Shown in pieces: positions 1 to 6,650 of a stretch of DNA of 13,840 nucleotides. Both the position numbers and the translations under genes were made by a program. The stretch comes from Dehalococcoidia bacterium (lineage in GTDB: Bacteria > Chloroflexota > Dehalococcoidia > Dehalococcoidales > RBG-16-60-22). The first letter of the stretch is position 1, and each line of letters starts with the position of its first letter. The stretch is from NCBI GenBank assembly GCA_030615655.1, contig JAUWYU010000025.1, positions 1 to 13,840 of the forward strand, given 5' to 3'. The notes beneath the pieces are model-generated. The model did no database searches. It was not told the origin of the DNA and saw only the letters and a list, made by a program, of their open reading frames with translations.

Positions 1-122
1 AGTATCACCTCACCGTCGAGGGTGGCCCTCATGCGGTACACCCCGTGCGTGCTCGGGTGCACCGGGCCAATATTCAGCACGAACGGCTCGGTCTTTAGTG
101 TCATCATCTCGGTGGTAGTCAC
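1..122 (-). CDS. nuoD: NADH-quinone oxidoreductase subunit D (NuoD), N-terminal part, cut by window edge
   Basis: This is the 49-kDa-type subunit of complex I; with NuoB it lines the quinone site in the peripheral arm on the cytoplasmic face of the membrane. Only about 40 codons lie in the window. They contain FVLNIGPVHPSTHGVYRMR, the N-terminal signature of the family, whose HPSTHG segment contributes to the quinone pocket. Two starts are possible. A GTG at 122 overlaps the nuoC stop as GTGA and has AAAGGA upstream at a spacing of about 9 nt, while tandem ATGs at 107 and 104 have only a weak GAG ahead of them. I prefer the GTG because coupling to nuoC matches the overlaps seen between the other genes of this operon. 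The identity is secure; the exact start is not. Confidence 0.9.
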   Translation of the reverse strand, partial: MTTTEMMTLKTEPFVLNIGPVHPSTHGVYRMRATLDGEVI

Positions 123-562
123 TGGTTAAAATCCTTTCGCAGGGGGTGCCCCGGGAAACCTTCCCAGAGGAGAATGCGCTTCAGGTTCGGGTGTCCTTCA
201 AATGTAATACCCATGAGGTCGTAAATTTCACGTTCCTGGAAATCGGCTCCCTGCCACAGCCCGATTACCGAAGGTACCGTCGGGTTCTCCCGGCCGTAGC
301 ACCTGATCTTGATAACGATAGTATGGTTGTGCTCCAGAGAGGTCAGCTGATAGACGACTTCAAAATAGCTGTAGTAGTCAACAGCCGTAACGTAGTTTAA
401 GTAATCAAACTTGAGGCCCTCGGTATCCTTGAGATACCCGGCCGCCGCCAGCAGGGAATCGGTCTTTACCACCAGGCTGTCCTGGCCGGATTCCTCGACG
501 CTGCCAGGAAACTTCTCTTCAAGCTGGCTGGCTATTTCTTTCCCGGAAAGGGCTGCAGTCAT
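119..562 (-). CDS. nuoC: NADH-quinone oxidoreductase subunit C (NuoC)
   Basis: This is the 30-kDa-type subunit of complex I, a structural part of the peripheral arm that packs against NuoD and NuoB. The 147-residue protein has the standard single-domain length and is not fused to NuoD as in enterobacteria. The family signature lies at residues 105-143: GADFQEREIYDLMGI, then GHP, RIL and a C-terminal GHPLRKDF. Key residues are E110, R111, E112, D115 and G118. Its ATG overlaps the nuoB stop as ATGA, and its TGA overlaps the proposed nuoD GTG, so translation is probably coupled along the operon. Confidence 0.95.
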   Translation of the reverse strand: MTAALSGKEIASQLEEKFPGSVEESGQDSLVVKTDSLLAAAGYLKDTEGLKFDYLNYVTAVDYYSYFEVVYQLTSLEHNHTIVIKIRCYGRENPTVPSVIGLWQGADFQEREIYDLMGITFEGHPNLKRILLWEGFPGHPLRKDFNQ

Positions 563-1188
563 CCCTGCTTACCTTTCTGTAAAAATTGCGGCAGGTCCGG
601 TATTACATGTATTTTATTTATCTTTTTATGCAGCTGCTGTATCCCGTAAATCAGGGCTTCGGGGCGGGGCGGGCACCCGGGCACATAAACATCGACCGGG
701 ATTATCCTGTTATACCCCGGCACCACACTGTAAGACGAGCGAAAAATGCCGCCGCTGATGGCGCAGGCACCCATGGCGATAACCCACTTGGGCTCGGGCA
801 TCTGGTTGTATATCCGCCGGACGACGGGTGCCATCTTCCAGGTAAGGGTGCCGGCGGTAATCATCAGGTCGGCCTGACGGGGTGTAGCGCGCATAGCGTC
901 CATGCCAAAGCGAGCGAGGTCAAAGCGCGGGCCCTCGGCGGCAATAAACTCAAAGGCACAGCAGGCAGGGAAGCATACCGCCGGCCAGAGCGAGTAGCGT
1001 CGCCCCCAGCCGACGACGGCATCCACCGTGGTCAACAGGATATTCCGCTTTATTTCCTCGTCCAGCCAGGCGTCGGGGTCGGGAATCGCCTCCCTGGCGC
1101 TCGCCTTTATCTCTTCAATTAGCTGGCCCTCTTGCTGGTCGAGTTCCGAAGATGTATAGATATACTCTCTATCGCTGCTTACTTCCAT
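559..1188 (-). CDS. nuoB: NADH-quinone oxidoreductase subunit B (NuoB)
   Basis: This is the PSST-type subunit, which holds iron-sulfur cluster N2, the last electron donor to quinone. All four expected cysteines are visible: adjacent C76 and C77 in the FPACCAFEF segment, C142 in MGACAISGG and C172 in YVPGCPPRP. The 65-residue gap from C77 to C142 and the 30-residue gap to C172 are what the family requires. At 209 residues it is longer than minimal NuoB proteins; the first 45 or so residues are acidic and polar and precede the conserved core, which begins near NILLTTVD. The ATG lies inside the end of nuoA, giving a 10-nt overlap, so the gene is co-transcribed and probably translationally coupled. 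Confidence 0.95.
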   Translation of the reverse strand: MEVSSDREYIYTSSELDQQEGQLIEEIKASAREAIPDPDAWLDEEIKRNILLTTVDAVVGWGRRYSLWPAVCFPACCAFEFIAAEGPRFDLARFGMDAMRATPRQADLMITAGTLTWKMAPVVRRIYNQMPEPKWVIAMGACAISGGIFRSSYSVVPGYNRIIPVDVYVPGCPPRPEALIYGIQQLHKKINKIHVIPDLPQFLQKGKQG

Positions 1189-1550
1189 TCCAGGACCCTC
1201 TTCTTCCAGGCGTAGATGTAGCCGATAAGTACGATGAAAACAAGGATCAACACGACAAAGAAGCTGAAAAGTCCCAGTTGTCTGAGATGTACTGCCCAGG
1301 GATAAAGGAAAACAACCAGGACATCAAGGGCTAAGAAGATGAGGGCGTAGAAATAGTAGTGAAAGTTGAACTGCACCCAGGTCTTGCCGATGGTTTCCAT
1401 GCCGCATTCAAAGATGGAGTTCTTGATGGGATTGGGATTGCTGGGGACAATTTTGAGAAATCTGAGGATGATGGGAGTAATTACCATTACAAGGGTGAAA
1501 AGGACGACGACAATGGAAAATAAACCGATTAATCCGTAGTTTGCTAGCAA
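1179..1550 (-). CDS. nuoA: NADH-quinone oxidoreductase subunit A (NuoA), TTG start
   Basis: This is a small membrane subunit of complex I at the junction of peripheral and membrane arms. The 123 residues form three hydrophobic segments at about 6-30, 64-86 and 93-113. The loop after the first holds the conserved FECGME motif (C49, E52), and the second carries the acidic residue of the LDVLVVFLYPW stretch (D76). The start is TTG at 1550, chosen because a strong AAGGAG (1561-1556) lies 5 nt upstream and the protein then begins right before the first membrane segment. It is the first gene of the visible nuo operon, with a candidate promoter about 40 nt upstream of the start. Confidence 0.93.
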   Translation of the reverse strand: MLANYGLIGLFSIVVVLFTLVMVITPIILRFLKIVPSNPNPIKNSIFECGMETIGKTWVQFNFHYYFYALIFLALDVLVVFLYPWAVHLRQLGLFSFFVVLILVFIVLIGYIYAWKKRVLEWK

Positions 1551-1592
1551 CTGGACTCCTTAACTATTCAAACAACACGGTAACCGTTGGCT

Positions 1593-1622
1593 AGTATACC
1601 ACACCTTTTTTACGAAAAGCAA
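1593..1622 (-). promoter_or_regulatory. Candidate sigma70 promoter for the nuo operon
   Basis: On the minus strand a good -10 box, TATACT (1598-1593), lies 18 nt downstream of a partial -35 box, TTGCTT (1622-1617). Transcription would begin near 1586, about 35 nt before the nuoA TTG and ahead of its AAGGAG. The -35 matches consensus at only three of six positions, so the call rests on the -10 and the position. Confidence 0.45.
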
Positions 1623-1713
1623 CACCCAAGAGGAACTTGTTCTGACGTTAACAGGGACGCCTGTATCCTTAACTATGAGCTTCCTGTACTGAAATAATAT
1701 GGCGCCCGGGTAA

Positions 1714-2904
1714 CTATATCAGGTTATACTTTTTGGCCACTTTCTCCAAACCGGGCATCGAACGTTCCAGAGTCCGGTCATCAACGCAGTAGACCAGGCG
1801 GAAATACCCCGGTGCGCCGAAGGCTACGCCGGGCACCGTCAGCACCTGATGCTCATTCTGCAGTTCCCTTATGAAAGCGACATCGTCTTCTATCGGGCAT
1901 CTGGGAAATATATAGAAAGCGCCCTGCGGTTTTACCACCGAATAGCCCATGTCAACCAGGTGACCGTATATGAAGTCACGCTGGCGCTGGTATTCCGCTA
2001 CGGGGATGGTGACCTGCTGGACGTAGCGCACTACCTGCTGCATCAGCGCCGGGGCATTGATAAATCCCAGCGTCCGGTTGCAGAAGGCAAAGCCTTTCAT
2101 CATTTCATCATGCCGGTCGCAGTCAGGGTGCAGGGCGATATAACCGATGCGCTCGCCGGCCACCGATAAATCCTTGGAGTGCGAGGTGGCAATGATACAG
2201 TGCCGGTGGATGTTTAAGGGCGAGGGATATTGAATTCTGTCATAGATAATTTTCTTGTATGGTTCATCGCTGACGATGAATATTTCCGTCCCGTATTCGG
2301 CTTCTTTTTTACGGAGTATCTCCCCCATCTGGCGCATCATACTCTCGCTGTAGACAACGCCGGTGGGGTTATTGGGTGAATTAATGAGGATTGCCTTTGT
2401 CCTGGGTCCGATACCAGCCTCGAATTCTTCCAGCCGGGGCATAAACTGCTCGTCGGTGGGCATGGGCTTAACGACACCGCCATGGTTTTCGACATAGTTA
2501 TGGTAGTCAACAAACCAGGGGATAAAGAAAATAACCTCGTCTCCCTCATTCAGTATTGTTCTAAACGCTACGTTGATGGCGGCCGCCGCCCCGCAGGTCA
2601 TGACAATGTCATTTGCAGTGAGCTTGAGGCCTGTTTCCTGCTCCAACTGCGCCGCTACCGCTGCCCTGGTTTCGTGATAGCCGGCATTCTCCATATAGCC
2701 GTGCATCCCCGGCAGGGGATTGTTAACCAGTCGCTTGAGCTCATTGACAAACTCGGCGGGAGGCTCCATAATCGGATTGCCCAGAGACAGGTCAAAGACA
2801 TTCTCCCTGCCGTAGCGCTGTTTCATGGCAATGCCTTCTTCGAACATCCGCCTTATCCAGGACCAATCCTCCATAGCTTTTGTTATTCTATCCGATACGG
2901 ACAC
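1714..2904 (-). CDS. Pyridoxal-phosphate-dependent aminotransferase, class I/II
   Basis: This is a cytoplasmic fold-type-I aminotransferase of the AspC-like class, transferring an amino group between an amino acid and a 2-oxo acid. The 396-residue length is typical. Landmarks appear in order: SLGNP near 40-44 at the substrate-binding end, SPNNPTG at 176-182 (N178 contacts the cofactor ring), VSDEPY at 211-216 (D213 pairs with the pyridine nitrogen), SHSKDLSVAGERIGY with K244 as the Schiff-base lysine, and R369 in GYFRLVY, the usual carboxylate-binding arginine. The start is GTG at 2904, with AAGGAG (2917-2912) 7 nt upstream. It is on the same strand as nuo but separated by 163 bp. The substrate cannot be set from sequence; aspartate, alanine or aromatic amino acids are all possible. 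Confidence 0.9.
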   Translation of the reverse strand: MSVSDRITKAMEDWSWIRRMFEEGIAMKQRYGRENVFDLSLGNPIMEPPAEFVNELKRLVNNPLPGMHGYMENAGYHETRAAVAAQLEQETGLKLTANDIVMTCGAAAAINVAFRTILNEGDEVIFFIPWFVDYHNYVENHGGVVKPMPTDEQFMPRLEEFEAGIGPRTKAILINSPNNPTGVVYSESMMRQMGEILRKKEAEYGTEIFIVSDEPYKKIIYDRIQYPSPLNIHRHCIIATSHSKDLSVAGERIGYIALHPDCDRHDEMMKGFAFCNRTLGFINAPALMQQVVRYVQQVTIPVAEYQRQRDFIYGHLVDMGYSVVKPQGAFYIFPRCPIEDDVAFIRELQNEHQVLTVPGVAFGAPGYFRLVYCVDDRTLERSMPGLEKVAKKYNLI

Positions 2905-2946
2905 CTCTTATCTCCTTCCAGACACCAGTTGCAGAGCTTTTACTAT

Positions 2947-2974
2947 ATTTTACCACGCAGGTCAATAGTAACAA
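2947..2974 (-). promoter_or_regulatory. Weak candidate promoter for the aminotransferase
   Basis: In the AT-rich region between the aminotransferase and fur, the minus strand has TTGTTA (2974-2969) and TAAAAT (2952-2947) at a 16-nt spacing, about 45 nt ahead of the GTG start. TATAGT (2947-2942) overlaps the -10 and could serve instead. Neither is compelling alone. Confidence 0.3.
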
Positions 2975-3097
2975 TATTATTGAGTATCAATACGGATATT
3001 ATTTTCGGAAAAGGTTACGCATTCCCATATTAAGCATACTGCCTGCATGTAGATTTTACCATACATTGCAGGGGGAGGACAATTTGCATCATCGTTG

Positions 3098-3126
3098 TTG
3101 ACAATTGGAAAGTAGTTTGTTATATT
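3098..3126 (+). promoter_or_regulatory. Strong sigma70 promoter of the fur operon
   Basis: A perfect -35 TTGACA (3098-3103) is separated by exactly 17 nt from a TATATT -10 (3121-3126). Transcription would start near 3133, giving a leader of about 28 nt before the fur ATG. The start point falls on the first base of the Fur-type palindrome at 3133-3147. Confidence 0.8.
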
Positions 3127-3132
3127 GCTAAT

Positions 3133-3147
3133 TGAAAATCATTTTCA
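3133..3147 (+). promoter_or_regulatory. Fur-type operator, perfect 7-1-7 palindrome
   Basis: TGAAAAT-C-ATTTTCA is a perfect inverted repeat of two 7-nt arms around one base. It has the form of the TGATAATnATTATCA boxes of the Fur/Zur/PerR family, with one substitution per arm, and 13 of 19 bases match the longer classical Fur box when extended leftward. It sits on the predicted transcription start of a Fur-family gene, so a metal-loaded repressor bound here would block its own promoter. Which metal is sensed cannot be read from the site. Confidence 0.75.
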
Positions 3148-3160
3148 TTTATTGGTTGCG

Positions 3161-3604
3161 ATGATATATACAGAGAAGAAGATTGAAAAAATATTGAGAC
3201 AGCGTGGTTGTAAGATTACCCCACAGCGCCGCGCTATACTCAGCGCCATTATCCATAGTCGCGAGCACCTGGCGCCGGCGGCGATACACAAGAAGGTATG
3301 TCAGGAGCACCCTGGTGTCGGGCTGGTCACCGTTTATCGCACTCTTGAGATTCTCTCCGAACTTGGTCTCATCTGTGAAATGCACGCCGGGGGTAACTGC
3401 CGAAGCTACATGATGAGGCGGCCTTCGGGGCATCACCATCACCTGATTTGCTCCGACTGTGGCACTGTGATTGATTTTACCGATTGCGACCTCGGCGAAC
3501 TGGAGCGGAGGCTCTCGAAAGAGACCAGTTTTAAGATAAACGGCCACCTCCTTGAATTTCTGGGGCAATGCCGGAACTGCTGTAAAGAGACTGTGATAAG
3601 GTAG
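3161..3604 (+). CDS. Fur-family metal-responsive transcriptional regulator
   Basis: This is a Fur/Zur/PerR-type repressor, a dimeric winged-helix protein that binds DNA when loaded with metal. From ATG 3161 it has 147 residues. TPQRRAIL near 20-27 and TVYRTLEIL at 57-65 form the DNA-binding part, the latter being the recognition helix. HHHHLICSDCG at 91-101 and GHLLEFLGQCRNC at 128-140 form the metal region, with paired cysteines C97/C100 and C137/C140 for structural zinc. H36, H91-H94 and H129 are likely further ligands. The reading frame extends upstream to a TTG at 3125, but that would place the operator inside the gene and start before the predicted transcript, so I take ATG 3161, although its ribosome-binding site is weak. 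The downstream membrane gene follows after 7 nt. Fur, Zur and Mur cannot be separated from sequence alone. Confidence 0.9.
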   Translation: MIYTEKKIEKILRQRGCKITPQRRAILSAIIHSREHLAPAAIHKKVCQEHPGVGLVTVYRTLEILSELGLICEMHAGGNCRSYMMRRPSGHHHHLICSDCGTVIDFTDCDLGELERRLSKETSFKINGHLLEFLGQCRNCCKETVIR

Positions 3605-3611
3605 GGCGAGA

Positions 3612-4235
3612 ATGCTCAAACGTATAGGCCGGGAACTGGTGGAACATGCGCCCTTTACCGCTGTAGGGGCTGTTGCCGGTATTATTGTCATGGTAATAAT
3701 CCACTTTGCTAATACGCCCAAGGATATATCCCATGCGCTTTTTTATAGCCTCCATCCACTGCATATTGTCTTGAGCGCGCTGGTGACGACATCCATGTAC
3801 AGACTGCATCGCATAAGAGGCAAGCTCTGGGCAACCGTTCTTATTGGCTACACGGGTTCCATTGGTATAGCGACTTTGAGTGATATTATTATTCCCTACC
3901 TGGGCGGGAGCACTCTGAACATCCCTATGGAACTCCATATCCCCTTTATTGAGGCCGAAGCAATGCCCTTCATCGGCGTTAGCAAATGGATAATTGTCAA
4001 TGCCGCCGCCGTTATCGGTATTGCCATCGCTTTCTGGAAACCGACAACCAGATTCCCCCATATGGGTCATGTGCTGCTAAGCACCTGGGCATCATTATTC
4101 AGCTTTATGGCCTTCGGGGTAGCCGACTGGATTCCTCTACTGCCCTTCATCTTTATGTTCCTGTTTCTTTCCGTCTGGCTGCCCTGCTGTATCAGCGATA
4201 TAATGTATCCCCTTCTATGGATTGGAAAAGAGTAG
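3612..4235 (+). CDS. Polytopic membrane protein of unknown function, Fur-linked, candidate metal transporter
   Basis: I do not recognise the family. The 207-residue protein has about six hydrophobic segments, near residues 15-33, 43-62, 73-92, 122-142, 154-172 and 174-195. Ionisable and potential metal-binding residues sit in or beside these: H31, then H41, H48 and H51 within the second segment, D91 at the end of the third, H109 with E114 and E116 in the loop between the third and fourth, H150 and H153 before the fifth, D172, and C192, C193 and D196 at the end of the sixth. This pattern resembles a membrane metal transporter but matches none I can name. The gene starts 7 nt after the fur stop and has no promoter of its own, so it is probably expressed from the Fur-controlled promoter. 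Metal import or efflux is an inference from the residues and the neighbour. Confidence 0.8.
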   Translation: MLKRIGRELVEHAPFTAVGAVAGIIVMVIIHFANTPKDISHALFYSLHPLHIVLSALVTTSMYRLHRIRGKLWATVLIGYTGSIGIATLSDIIIPYLGGSTLNIPMELHIPFIEAEAMPFIGVSKWIIVNAAAVIGIAIAFWKPTTRFPHMGHVLLSTWASLFSFMAFGVADWIPLLPFIFMFLFLSVWLPCCISDIMYPLLWIGKE

Positions 4236-4245
4236 TCCCTCTGGT

Positions 4246-4274
4246 TTGAGAAAAAACCGATAGTCTCCTATACT
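4246..4274 (+). promoter_or_regulatory. Sigma70 promoter giving a near-leaderless lipoprotein mRNA
   Basis: TTGAGA (4246-4251) and TATACT (4269-4274) are separated by exactly 17 nt. Transcription would begin near 4281, only about 7 nt before the ATG at 4288, which leaves no room for a normal Shine-Dalgarno sequence. Only a short GAG lies upstream of the ATG, consistent with leaderless-type initiation. Confidence 0.6.
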
Positions 4275-4287
4275 TCATACTAGAGTT

Positions 4288-5070
4288 ATGAAACGTTATC
4301 TAACGATACTGGCGGTAGTTCTGGTACTGGCGGCAATCGCCCTGCCATCAGGCTGCCAGGGTCCGGCTCGGGATGATAACGGCGTGGACAGGGCAGCCAT
4401 CGTTGACCAGCTTTACATCCTCGAGTCCAACCCGGTATTCATTGCCGAGGTAACTCAAATTCTGGAGTCTTACGGTTTTACGGTTGACCTGTGGCAGGGT
4501 GAGGAGATTACCGTTGATTTTTACCGGGAACTTCCCAAACGCGGCTACAAGCTAATTGTCTTCCGGGTTCATTCGGGACTCCTGCTGGTTCTGGAGGGGG
4601 AAGAGGTTAAGCCACTGGAAAGGACCTACCTGTTTACCGCCGAGAACTATACTACCACCAGATACATCTCCGAGCAGCTAACCGATAAAGTGTCCAATGC
4701 CCTGATGACCGAGAACCATCCGTTGATTTTTGCGGTCAACTCTAAATTTATCCAAGATGCTAAAGGCGAATTTAACAATACCGTCATTATAGCGATGGGG
4801 TGTGAGAGTTATTACTATGACGATATGCCGGCGGCTTTTATTGAAAAAGGGGCTTCGGCCTACATAGGCTGGAGCACCGTGGTCAGCCTGGAATATATTG
4901 ATATCGCCGTATTAAACCTGCTGGACAACCTGTGTACCGGGAATATGACTCTGGCACAGGGAATGGCCAGGACAATGGATGAACTGGGGCATGACCCATA
5001 CTTCGGTGCCTATCTGAAGAATTATCCGGCCGAGAGCGGGAGCAAGACTATAAGGGAACTTATCAGGTGA
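4288..5070 (+). CDS. Secreted lipoprotein with caspase-like His/Cys motifs, function unknown
   Basis: The N terminus is a lipoprotein signal: basic MKR, a hydrophobic stretch over residues 5-19, and lipobox LPSGC with C23 as the lipidated cysteine. The mature protein should be about 238 residues, anchored outside the cytoplasmic membrane. Two motifs resemble clan CD (caspase-fold) peptidases: a hydrophobic strand ending in His-Ser-Gly, LIVFRVHSG (H95), and a second ending in Gly-Cys-Glu-Ser, VIIAMGCES (C172). The following stretch, AAFIEKGASAYIGW, matches the pattern after the catalytic Cys in CHAT, gingipain and legumain-like domains, where a partner helix precedes Gly-Ala-X-Ala. The 77-residue His-to-Cys spacing fits that fold. 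The gene stands alone between the fur operon and otsA. A non-catalytic member or a different Rossmann-like domain is possible; peptidase activity is inferred, not shown. Confidence 0.75.
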   Translation: MKRYLTILAVVLVLAAIALPSGCQGPARDDNGVDRAAIVDQLYILESNPVFIAEVTQILESYGFTVDLWQGEEITVDFYRELPKRGYKLIVFRVHSGLLLVLEGEEVKPLERTYLFTAENYTTTRYISEQLTDKVSNALMTENHPLIFAVNSKFIQDAKGEFNNTVIIAMGCESYYYDDMPAAFIEKGASAYIGWSTVVSLEYIDIAVLNLLDNLCTGNMTLAQGMARTMDELGHDPYFGAYLKNYPAESGSKTIRELIR

Positions 5071-5075
5071 GTTAA

Positions 5076-5100
5076 CCGACCGGTCTTCGTATCCGGCCGG
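5076..5100 (+). terminator. Weak stem-loop after the lipoprotein gene
   Basis: Just after the lipoprotein stop, CCG-A-CCGG (5076-5083) can pair with CCGG-C-CGG (5093-5100) around a 9-nt loop, a 7-bp GC-rich stem with one mismatch. No T-run follows, so this is at best a poor intrinsic terminator. Confidence 0.25.
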
Positions 5101-5111
5101 GGACAGAACAG

Positions 5112-5150
5112 CTTGACTGTCAAGGCTAGTTGAACTACCCTGATGGGTAG
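5112..5150 (+). promoter_or_regulatory. Two dyads upstream of otsA, possible operator and RNA hairpin
   Basis: CTTGAC-T-GTCAAG (5112-5124) is a perfect 6-1-6 palindrome that contains TTGACT, a possible -35. The expected -10 at 17 nt, TACCCT, is poor. CTACCC-TGAT-GGGTAG (5135-5150) is a perfect 6-bp hairpin with a 4-nt loop ending one base before the GGAGG ribosome-binding site (5152-5156), so it could affect translation of otsA. Together they suggest a compact control region, but no regulator is identified. Confidence 0.4.
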
Positions 5151-5165
5151 CGGAGGTCCAGCCAG

Positions 5166-6650
5166 ATGGAAGAACTGCAGTGGAACAAGGACAGACTGTA
5201 CCAGCTGGTGCAGTCGAAGCTGGGCGACAGCTTATTTATTGTCGTCTCCAACCGGGAACCCTATATTCATACCATGTCAGGGGATGAGATAGAGTGGAAC
5301 CGCCCGGTTAGCGGTCTTACCGAGGCTCTGGACCCGGTTATGCGCGCCTCGGGAGGCACCTGGGTAGCTCAGGGCACCGGCGACGCCGATAAAAGGGTTG
5401 TTGACGAACATGACCGTATTGCCGTACCGCCGGACAAACCGGAGTATACCCTGCGCCGGGTATGGCTGACGGAAGAGGAAGTGGCCGGTTTCTACCTCGG
5501 CTTCGCCAACGAGGCATTGTGGCCGCTGTGCCATGTTACCTTTACACCGCCCGTCTTTTCCGAGGACTGGTGGAACACCTACAAGAAGGTTAACCAGATT
5601 TTCGCCGATGCTGTCATGCAGGAGATAGGCGGCCGGAAGGCGGTGGTGCTGGTGCAGGACTACCACTTCGCCCTGCTTTCGCACTATCTCAAGGAGCGAA
5701 ATCCGGAGTTGACCGTCGGCCAGTTCTGGCACATCCCCTGGCCTACCTACGAGGTGTTCCGGACCTGTCCGTGGCACGAGGAGATACTCATCGGTATGCT
5801 CGGCAACGACCTGATGGGTTTCCACACCCGGTCTTTCTGCAACAACTTTGTGGAGTCGGTGGAGCGCAGCCTGGAAGCCCGAACCGACCGTGAAAGCTCG
5901 GCAATAATTCGCCAGGGCAACACGACTATAGTGCAGCCCTTCCCCATCAGCGTGGACTTTGACAGCCTCTCCGAGCAGGCGGGAGCGGAGGCTGTGGAGA
6001 GTGAGATAGCGAGTCTGCGCCGCGAGTTTGACCTGGAAGGGAAATATATCGGTATCGGCATGGACCGGATGGACTACACCAAGGGGATACCGGAGAGGCT
6101 ACAGGCGCTGGACAAACTCCTTGAAGACAACCCGAGCTACAGGGGCAAAGTGGTCTTTATTCAGGCGGGTATGCCCAGCCGGACTCAGATTGACACCTAC
6201 AAGGAGATAGGACAGAGGATTGACGACCTGATGAACGGCATAAACGATAAATACGGCACCGACTCGTGGAAACCTGTGATTCCGATGACAAGGCAGCTGG
6301 CACCACTGACGTTAAACGCGCTGCGCCGCCTGGCCCACTTCTGTATCGTCAGTTCTCTCCACGACGGCATGAATCTGGTGGCCAAGGAATATGTCTCGGC
6401 CAGGGTTGACGGCGACGGGGTATTAATTCTTAGTCAGTTCACCGGGGCAGCGGTAGAAATGCAGGACGCTCTTCTCATCAATCCCTATGACATCAGCGAT
6501 TTTGCCGGTAAGATAAAAGCTGCGATAGAGATGCCGGAGGTGGAGAGGCGACGGCGCATGAGGAATATGCGTGAGATTGTGGCTGGCAATAATATTTACC
6601 GCTGGGGCGCCTCCATGGTCTCCAGGCTCATCTCAATAGCGGGGGTCTAG
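5166..6650 (+). CDS. otsA: Trehalose-6-phosphate synthase (OtsA), GT20 family
   Basis: This retaining glycosyltransferase joins glucose from a nucleotide sugar to glucose-6-phosphate, giving trehalose-6-phosphate in the cytoplasm. The 494 residues cover the usual GT20 length. Active-site segments appear in order: VVSNRE (R30), VSGLTEAL, VQDYH (D165, H167), FWHIPWP (H189), GNDLMGFHTRSF, MDRMDYTKGIPER (R301 and K306, the nucleotide diphosphate-binding pair), and HDGMNLVAKEY (D400, E408). These pair with E. coli OtsA residues at matching intervals. GGAGG lies 9 nt before the ATG. The stop overlaps the otsB start by one base. The FWHIPWP and FRTCPW variants also occur in GT20 relatives, so glucosylglycerol-phosphate synthase activity is the main alternative, but an adjacent OtsB favours trehalose. 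Confidence 0.88.
   Translation: MEELQWNKDRLYQLVQSKLGDSLFIVVSNREPYIHTMSGDEIEWNRPVSGLTEALDPVMRASGGTWVAQGTGDADKRVVDEHDRIAVPPDKPEYTLRRVWLTEEEVAGFYLGFANEALWPLCHVTFTPPVFSEDWWNTYKKVNQIFADAVMQEIGGRKAVVLVQDYHFALLSHYLKERNPELTVGQFWHIPWPTYEVFRTCPWHEEILIGMLGNDLMGFHTRSFCNNFVESVERSLEARTDRESSAIIRQGNTTIVQPFPISVDFDSLSEQAGAEAVESEIASLRREFDLEGKYIGIGMDRMDYTKGIPERLQALDKLLEDNPSYRGKVVFIQAGMPSRTQIDTYKEIGQRIDDLMNGINDKYGTDSWKPVIPMTRQLAPLTLNALRRLAHFCIVSSLHDGMNLVAKEYVSARVDGDGVLILSQFTGAAVEMQDALLINPYDISDFAGKIKAAIEMPEVERRRRMRNMREIVAGNNIYRWGASMVSRLISIAGV

Noticed and set aside
1651..1664. An inverted repeat ACAGG-GACG-CCTGT between the aminotransferase and nuoA, as a terminator
   Set aside because: The stem is only 5 bp and there is no T-run on the minus strand, so I do not call a terminator.
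2482..3033. A 183-codon open frame antisense to the aminotransferase
   Set aside because: It lies opposite a well-supported gene, has no recognisable domain or ribosome-binding site, and its composition is what the reverse strand of a GC-rich gene gives.
3125..3160. An upstream TTG start that would lengthen the Fur protein by 12 residues
   Set aside because: It would lie before the predicted transcript start and put the operator inside the coding region; the added residues are not typical of the family.
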